A DNA stretch of 8,598 nt. Origin: Saprospirales bacterium (GTDB lineage Bacteria > Bacteroidota > Bacteroidia > Chitinophagales > Saprospiraceae). Positions 6,284-8,598 of the stretch are shown piece by piece (positions within the stretch are counted from its first letter, which is position 1; each line of letters starts with the position of its first letter). The DNA lies in the NCBI GenBank assembly GCA_003559985.1, contig PWJP01000036.1, positions 1 to 8,598 of the forward strand, in the 5' to 3' direction. The notes under the pieces are model-generated. The model made no database searches and was not told the DNA's origin. It was given only the letters and a program-made list of their open reading frames with translations. The translations under genes were made by a program, and so were the position numbers.

Positions 6284-8598
6284 TTATTCAATCAACATCA
6301 TTTTCTTAGTTGCATTGTTGCTACCTGCTTCAAGTTGGTAGTAGTAAACACCGCTGGCAGGAAGGTCATTTCGATCGACTTGTACTTCGTTGTATCCGCG
6401 CACAAATTCATCTTCAATAACTTTCACAACCTTACCGGTTACATCGTAGATGGTAATGCTACCGGAAACTTCCTCAGGAAGTACGAAACCAATAACAGTA
6501 GCTTGGCCGAATGGGTTCGGAGTATTTTGATAAAGCGCAAATACATCCGACTCAACAGCTCCGGTCACATCTTCTACTTGCAGTTTAACAACTACAGGTC
6601 CTTCACCACTGCGGTATGCTTCAGAAGCAGTTACTGCAGAAGTGATAGAGAACAACTGGTCAGTACTACCATCTGCCTTTGCAACAAATTCCAGAGTAAA
6701 GAGTACATCATCCTCTGACTTGGTTACATGCTCAGAAGCATTCCATGAAGTCGTAATCATTCCATCATCCAACAAGTGGAATCCGAAGTTACTTTCACTT
6801 AGATCAGTGAGAGTACCTTGTTCAAAGCCTTCGAATTCAATCATGTTATGGTTGAAATTCAGCGTAAACTGATAACCGAGAACCTGGTTGAAATCAGATG
6901 CGCGGAAGTCAACTTCTACAACCTCACCTGCTTCAAAATCAAAACGATCAACAATGATATTCACAGGATTAGCAAGGCTACGGCTTTCGGCACCAACCAG
7001 TGAGTTAGGCTGATTACTGTTGTCCACATCACCAATTTTCACACCGAAGAAGTCGGCATTTCTAACAGCAGCCTGCAAATCATCGTATGATCTAATGGTC
7101 TCAATATCGGCAGGGTTAGGTGGTTGAACCATGCCCTGGTCGAATGTTTGATCAGTGGAAACGAACTTCCAGCTGGTGTTGCTTGGGAACTCATCTACTC
7201 TACCCAAAATCAAGGACCGGAGGTCTGCGATATCAAGTACATTAATGACACCATCAGGACGTACGTCCGCAGCAATCAACTTGTAAGGACTGTCCAAATA
7301 CTGGATACCGAGAATATGTCTCTGAATCAAAGCGATGTCAAAAGTGGTAACACCATTCAATGGATCTATATCCTTTTCAGGCGTCAACACATAATCATTG
7401 TTCAGGGCAATTCCGGCATTGAAGGTGAATCCACCATCATTACCAGTAACTAAAGAACTAAATGGATCGTCGTTGCGCTTCAATTCAACTGTACCATCTT
7501 CAATTGCCTCCATGTCTTCAGTTTGCAGTGTACCTGCAATTGAGATATCATTGCAAACCTCATTTGGATCCTGAATCAAGATATAAGTTTCACAGTAATC
7601 CTGATTTCCAGCTTCATCAGTTACCCAGATTTCGATAATATTGGTACCGAGATCATCGCAACAGAAGATAGCAGTCGTACTATCAATATCCTCACTGAAA
7701 GAGAATATCAAATCCGTAGTATCTGTACAGTTATCGAAGCTACCAGCATTGTAGGTTTCAGCTTCCAATTCAATACAACCACTACTTGGCATAACAACCG
7801 TAGCAATTCCATGGAAACAAACCGGTGTAGGCTCTTTCGCATCAACGATTTCAAAGATCTGCTCACATACAGTAGTATTACCACATGGATCAGTTACTGT
7901 CCATACAATTCGGTGTTCACCAACAGGATAGACATCTGAAGCATTGTCACCAGTACCGGAAATGTCGAAGGTACCATTATTGAAGGCATCAATTTGCCAT
8001 GAAATGGTCAATGCATCTTCGAGTACATCCTCGTCAATACAGGCATGATCGAGTTCAATAATCAATTCAATATCCTTCTCGCAAGAATTGTCAGTTACTT
8101 CGAATACAAGATCTTCACAATTGACAACAATAGGCGCATCAGCATTCATGATCTTGATTTCCTGTGTATGAGTCCAGGGGTCCTGAATTGTTTCAGGCTG
8201 ACACCAATCAATCACTTTCCAGGTTCTCAAGATTTTCATACATGCATTACCAGCCTGTGGTCCGGTAAATATCTCATCCGTATAGGACTTAAGCACATCA
8301 GCACAGCCAAGATTTGGTCCCTGGATTTGAGGTTCACCCAAATTATCAGGATCTACTCCATTTCCAGAGAAGCACTCAGACAGTGTTTGATCTGCCGGCC
8401 ATACAATCTCCCATTGCGACTGGGGAAGACCGGAGAAATTATCAATTCCAGAAAACGGACTTGTATTTACTACTCTGATCTCCTGAACACAATCACGCGT
8501 CTCGTTGCCATAGGCATCCGTCACTCTCCATCCCCTTACTATCGCAAGGTCAGGATCTTGCTGGAAACCGATACGCTGTGGCTGAGTAGTTAAAGGAT
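6284..8598 (-). CDS. Large secreted or surface multidomain protein with T9SS sorting domain (N-terminus beyond window)
   Basis: The frame is open to the window edge and gives the last 770 residues. The GTG at 8524 lies inside a repeat (W-R-V-T-D-A-Y-G-N) and is not the start. In order: HYR/Ig-like repeats rich in cysteine (about 1-345), a carboxypeptidase-regulatory-like beta module (about 350-405), a dockerin-like segment (407-469), a KIGDV segment (519-531), a cohesin-like beta domain (545-676) and a type A T9SS sorting domain (685-770). All 17 cysteines lie at or before residue 348. By family knowledge the protein is exported by Sec, crosses the outer membrane through T9SS, and is released or anchored after C-terminal cleavage. 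The role is probably adhesion, matrix or a cell-surface scaffold (inference). No catalytic domain is visible in this part. The composition is strongly acidic with few lysines, as expected for a surface protein. Confidence 0.88.
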   Translation of the reverse strand, partial: PLTTQPQRIGFQQDPDLAIVRGWRVTDAYGNETRDCVQEIRVVNTSPFSGIDNFSGLPQSQWEIVWPADQTLSECFSGNGVDPDNLGEPQIQGPNLGCADVLKSYTDEIFTGPQAGNACMKILRTWKVIDWCQPETIQDPWTHTQEIKIMNADAPIVVNCEDLVFEVTDNSCEKDIELIIELDHACIDEDVLEDALTISWQIDAFNNGTFDISGTGDNASDVYPVGEHRIVWTVTDPCGNTTVCEQIFEIVDAKEPTPVCFHGIATVVMPSSGCIELEAETYNAGSFDNCTDTTDLIFSFSEDIDSTTAIFCCDDLGTNIIEIWVTDEAGNQDYCETYILIQDPNEVCNDISIAGTLQTEDMEAIEDGTVELKRNDDPFSSLVTGNDGGFTFNAGIALNNDYVLTPEKDIDPLNGVTTFDIALIQRHILGIQYLDSPYKLIAADVRPDGVINVLDIADLRSLILGRVDEFPSNTSWKFVSTDQTFDQGMVQPPNPADIETIRSYDDLQAAVRNADFFGVKIGDVDNSNQPNSLVGAESRSLANPVNIIVDRFDFEAGEVVEVDFRASDFNQVLGYQFTLNFNHNMIEFEGFEQGTLTDLSESNFGFHLLDDGMITTSWNASEHVTKSEDDVLFTLEFVAKADGSTDQLFSITSAVTASEAYRSGEGPVVVKLQVEDVTGAVESDVFALYQNTPNPFGQATVIGFVLPEEVSGSITIYDVTGKVVKVIEDEFVRGYNEVQVDRNDLPASGVYYYQLEAGSNNATKKMMLIE
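6287..6544 (-). other. Type A T9SS C-terminal sorting domain
   Basis: The last 86 residues begin VFALYQNTPNPFGQATVIGF, continue ITIYDVTGKVVKVI and LPASGVYYYQLEAG, and end KKMMLIE. This is the Por secretion-system sorting domain pattern: the L-x-Q-N-x-P-N-P-F entry, then I-Y-D-x-x-G-K, then S-G-x-Y-x-Y, then a basic K-K-x-x-L-I end. It directs export through the PorV/PorU-dependent type IX system and is normally removed on arrival. No T9SS machinery gene is in this window. Confidence 0.92.
6569..6964 (-). other. Cohesin-like domain in the secreted protein
   Basis: About 130 residues begin VNIIVDRFDFEAGEVVEVDF and contain VLGYQFTLNFNHNMIEFEG, then TTSWNASE and a closing VVVKLQVED. This matches the cohesin beta-sandwich pattern: G-E-x-V-x-V-D-F near strand 2, a G-x-Q-F-x-L-x-F/Y-x-x-x-x-L/I-x-F strand pair, then L-F-x-L-x-F and a final hydrophobic strand. 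Cohesins classically bind dockerins. In Bacteroidota surface proteins they occur outside cellulosomes, with unknown partners. Confidence 0.65.
7190..7375 (-). other. Dockerin-like double EF-hand segment in the secreted protein
   Basis: Two loop-helix units in tandem: DIDPLNGVTTFDIALIQRHI and, 35 residues on, DVRPDGVINVLDIADLRSLI, both followed by LG. The second fits the dockerin calcium loop at loop positions 1, 5, 6 and 12 (Asp, Asp, Gly, Asp) but has Arg at position 3. The first keeps Asp at 1, 3 and 12 but has Leu at 5. Both have the helix ending I-L-G. Calcium binding may be reduced. A KIGDVDNSNQPN segment at 7004-7042 commonly follows such units in related proteins, as far as I recall. 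Confidence 0.65.
7565..8530 (-). repeat. Degenerate HYR/Ig-like protein repeats, four copies
   Basis: Four strand-turn units share W-x-V-x-D-x-x-G-N then Cys then a hydrophobic E-I-x-I/V strand. They lie at 8462-8530 (WRVTDAYGNETRDCVQEI), 8126-8227 (WKVIDWC... QEIKIM, a divergent copy with a longer insertion), 7820-7909 (WTVTDPCGNTTVCEQIFEI) and 7565-7639 (IWVTDEAGNQDYCETYILI). They are diverged at the protein level, not recent DNA duplications. HYR-like modules have an Ig-like fold and are linked to adhesion. The first copy is cut off near the window edge, and more probably lie upstream. Confidence 0.7.

Noticed and set aside
6335..7453. Several plus-strand open frames opposite the secreted-protein gene
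   Set aside because: They are antisense shadows of the dockerin-like, cohesin-like and sorting-domain coding region and overlap one another in different frames.
8522..8524. GTG as the start of the secreted protein
   Set aside because: The codon is the Val of a W-R-V-T-D repeat motif and the frame continues open to the window edge.
8045..8593. Plus-strand open frame of 182 codons opposite the secreted-protein gene
   Set aside because: It is antisense to repeats with clear protein-level conservation and has no motif of its own.
1..8598. CRISPR array, tRNA, rRNA, insertion sequence, phage or defence system
   Set aside because: No regularly spaced DNA repeats, transposase or integrase motifs, cloverleaf candidates or defence-gene domains were seen on either strand.

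Overview
The window looks like chromosomal DNA of a Bacteroidota bacterium. Four signs support this. A ribosomal protein bL33 gene is followed directly by the small Bacteroidota-specific DUF4295 protein and then ftsY. TAnnTTTG-type -7 promoter elements are present. None of the genes has a convincing Shine-Dalgarno sequence. A secreted protein ends in a type IX secretion (T9SS) sorting domain. The HYR-like, dockerin-like and cohesin-like architecture of that protein is of a kind I associate with Saprospiria-like marine lineages; this finer placement is inference.

Layout. (1) 1-1387, plus strand: the 3' end of rpmG, the DUF4295 gene, a strong intrinsic terminator, then ftsY with a weaker terminator on its stop codon. 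This block serves translation and membrane targeting. (2) 1492-3282, minus strand: lepA (elongation factor 4), convergent with ftsY. Its likely promoter ends 6 bases before the ATG, so the mRNA may be nearly leaderless. (3) 3429-4643, plus strand: a Cys/Met-metabolism PLP enzyme (gamma-synthase/gamma-lyase family), divergent from lepA across a 146-base region with a candidate -7 element for each direction. (4) 4656-6149, minus strand: a probable two-gene operon, with a zinc-independent MDR-family oxidoreductase first and a YfcE-type metallophosphoesterase 12 bases after it. The phosphoesterase converges on the PLP gene with only 12 bases between the stop codons. (5) 6284-8598, minus strand: the C-terminal 770 residues of a large surface or secreted protein, followed by a good intrinsic terminator. 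The N-terminus lies beyond the window.

The first four blocks are housekeeping or ordinary metabolic genes. The secreted protein is the most distinctive item. Its cysteine-rich Ig-like repeats give way abruptly to a cysteine-free half that carries both a dockerin-like and a cohesin-like module before the sorting domain. I see no insertion sequence, CRISPR array, tRNA or rRNA, phage gene or defence system. No stretch longer than about 150 bases lacks a gene. I found no clear evidence of a wholly new system.
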